Below, piece after piece: positions 6,479 to 6,747 of a stretch of 6,747 nt of DNA (positions within the stretch are counted from its first letter, which is position 1; each line of letters starts with the position of its first letter). Below the pieces are notes generated by a model. The model was not told the DNA's origin. It saw only the letters and a program-made list of their open reading frames with translations, and made no database searches. This stretch comes from a bacterium UBA3734 (GTDB taxonomy: Bacteria > Bacteroidota > Bacteroidia > Bacteroidales > Bacteroidaceae): NCBI GenBank assembly GCA_002372575.1, contig DFHC01000017.1, forward strand, positions 8,336-15,082, written 5' to 3'. Both the position numbers and the translations under genes were made by a program.

Positions 6479-6732
6479 TTCGTTTTTAAATATTCAATCA
6501 ATACTTCTCTTGCATAATAATAACCTCTCTCTTTACAGCGTCGTCCTATTAAGATGATTACAGCTAGGGCAATTAACCACGCCCACCATAAGTCGTAAAA
6601 CTTAGGCATGATAATACTAGCTGATACTATGGCAAGAGTTAACATAACGCGAGAAAAGGCATATTGTGCATTGAAATCTGGTACGCGAGTCTTTTCATTC
6701 GAATTTGAGTAAGACATAGCTTTGCCAAACAT
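6475..6732 (-). CDS. Small two-helix membrane protein of unknown family
   Basis: The protein has 85 residues from ATG 6732. The N-terminal 24 residues are polar (SYSNSNEKTRVPD). Two hydrophobic segments follow, about 26-42 (FSRVMLTLAIVSASIIM) and about 47-63 (YDLWWAWLIALAVIILI), joined by a tight PKF turn. A basic cytoplasmic-looking tail (GRRCKERGYYYAREVLIEYLKTK) ends the protein. By the positive-inside rule both termini would face the cytoplasm as a hairpin. I do not recognise the family. The start has a GAAGGA tract 3 nt upstream; ATG 6717 is an alternative. No in-frame stop lies between 6732 and the window edge, so a start further to the right cannot be excluded. Its stop overlaps the GTG of the hydrolase (GTGA), making it the leading gene of this operon within the window. 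It could anchor or sense at the inner membrane, or be an effector. That is inference. Confidence 0.75.
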   Translation of the reverse strand: MFGKAMSYSNSNEKTRVPDFNAQYAFSRVMLTLAIVSASIIMPKFYDLWWAWLIALAVIILIGRRCKERGYYYAREVLIEYLKTK

Positions 6733-6735
6733 TTT

Positions 6736-6741
6736 TCCTTC
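6736..6741 (-). promoter_or_regulatory. Shine-Dalgarno-like tract before the small membrane protein
   Basis: The minus strand reads GAAGGA, then three A, then ATG at 6732. The spacing is rather short, but this is the only purine tract of this quality before a start in the window, and it favours 6732 over ATG 6717, which would sit 18 nt away. Confidence 0.45.
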
Positions 6742-6747
6742 GCAGGC

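Noticed and set aside
1..6747. CRISPR arrays, tRNA or rRNA genes, insertion sequences or attachment sites.
   Set aside because: I saw no regularly spaced direct repeats, no tRNA-like cloverleaf or rRNA sequence, and no transposase or integrase motifs.

Overview
The window most likely comes from a member of the Bacteroidota, probably a Prevotella- or Bacteroides-like gut or oral organism. Three intergenic promoters match the phylum's -33 TTTG / -7 TAnnTTTG pattern exactly. Start sites lack strong Shine-Dalgarno sequences, and there is a BspA-type leucine-rich-repeat protein whose C-terminus resembles a type IX secretion sorting domain. The genus call is inference.

Left part (1-2086, visibly G+C-richer): an exopolysaccharide or cell-surface glycan neighbourhood. 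It holds the N-terminal 80 codons of an initiating bacterial sugar transferase and a complete family-2 glycosyltransferase, both on the minus strand. A secreted family-16 glycoside hydrolase lies on the plus strand. The glycosyltransferase and hydrolase are transcribed divergently from two back-to-back promoters in the 135-bp gap between their start codons. The hydrolase promoter fixes its start at 1274.

Middle (2099-3209): a BspA-like repeat protein that appears to have lost its 5' end (no signal peptide, repeat homology running upstream of the only start). It lies behind an intact-looking promoter and a leader of about 130 nt that contains an inverted repeat.

Right part (3210-6747, A+T-richer): the interesting region. 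A tightly coupled minus-strand operon encodes, in order of transcription, a small two-helix membrane protein, a ComEC-like metallo-beta-lactamase-fold hydrolase, and a 709-residue protein that fuses an E2-like conjugating domain, a ThiF/E1-like adenylating domain and a JAB/JAMM isopeptidase domain. The genes overlap by 4 bp (or have a 2-bp gap at one junction). All key catalytic residues of the three domains can be seen. This is a complete prokaryotic ubiquitin-like conjugation and deconjugation machine in one chain. It resembles the Cap2 plus Cap3 pair of type II CBASS, but no CD-NTase or ubiquitin-like protein is visible here. The hydrolase ends in a flexible-looking tail finishing ...PRAGR. 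One testable idea is that this tail is what the machine processes and conjugates, as the CD-NTase C-terminus is in CBASS. The operon runs off the right edge, so its first gene or genes, promoter and any dedicated modifier may lie outside. An anti-phage or other conflict role is inference from family and context.
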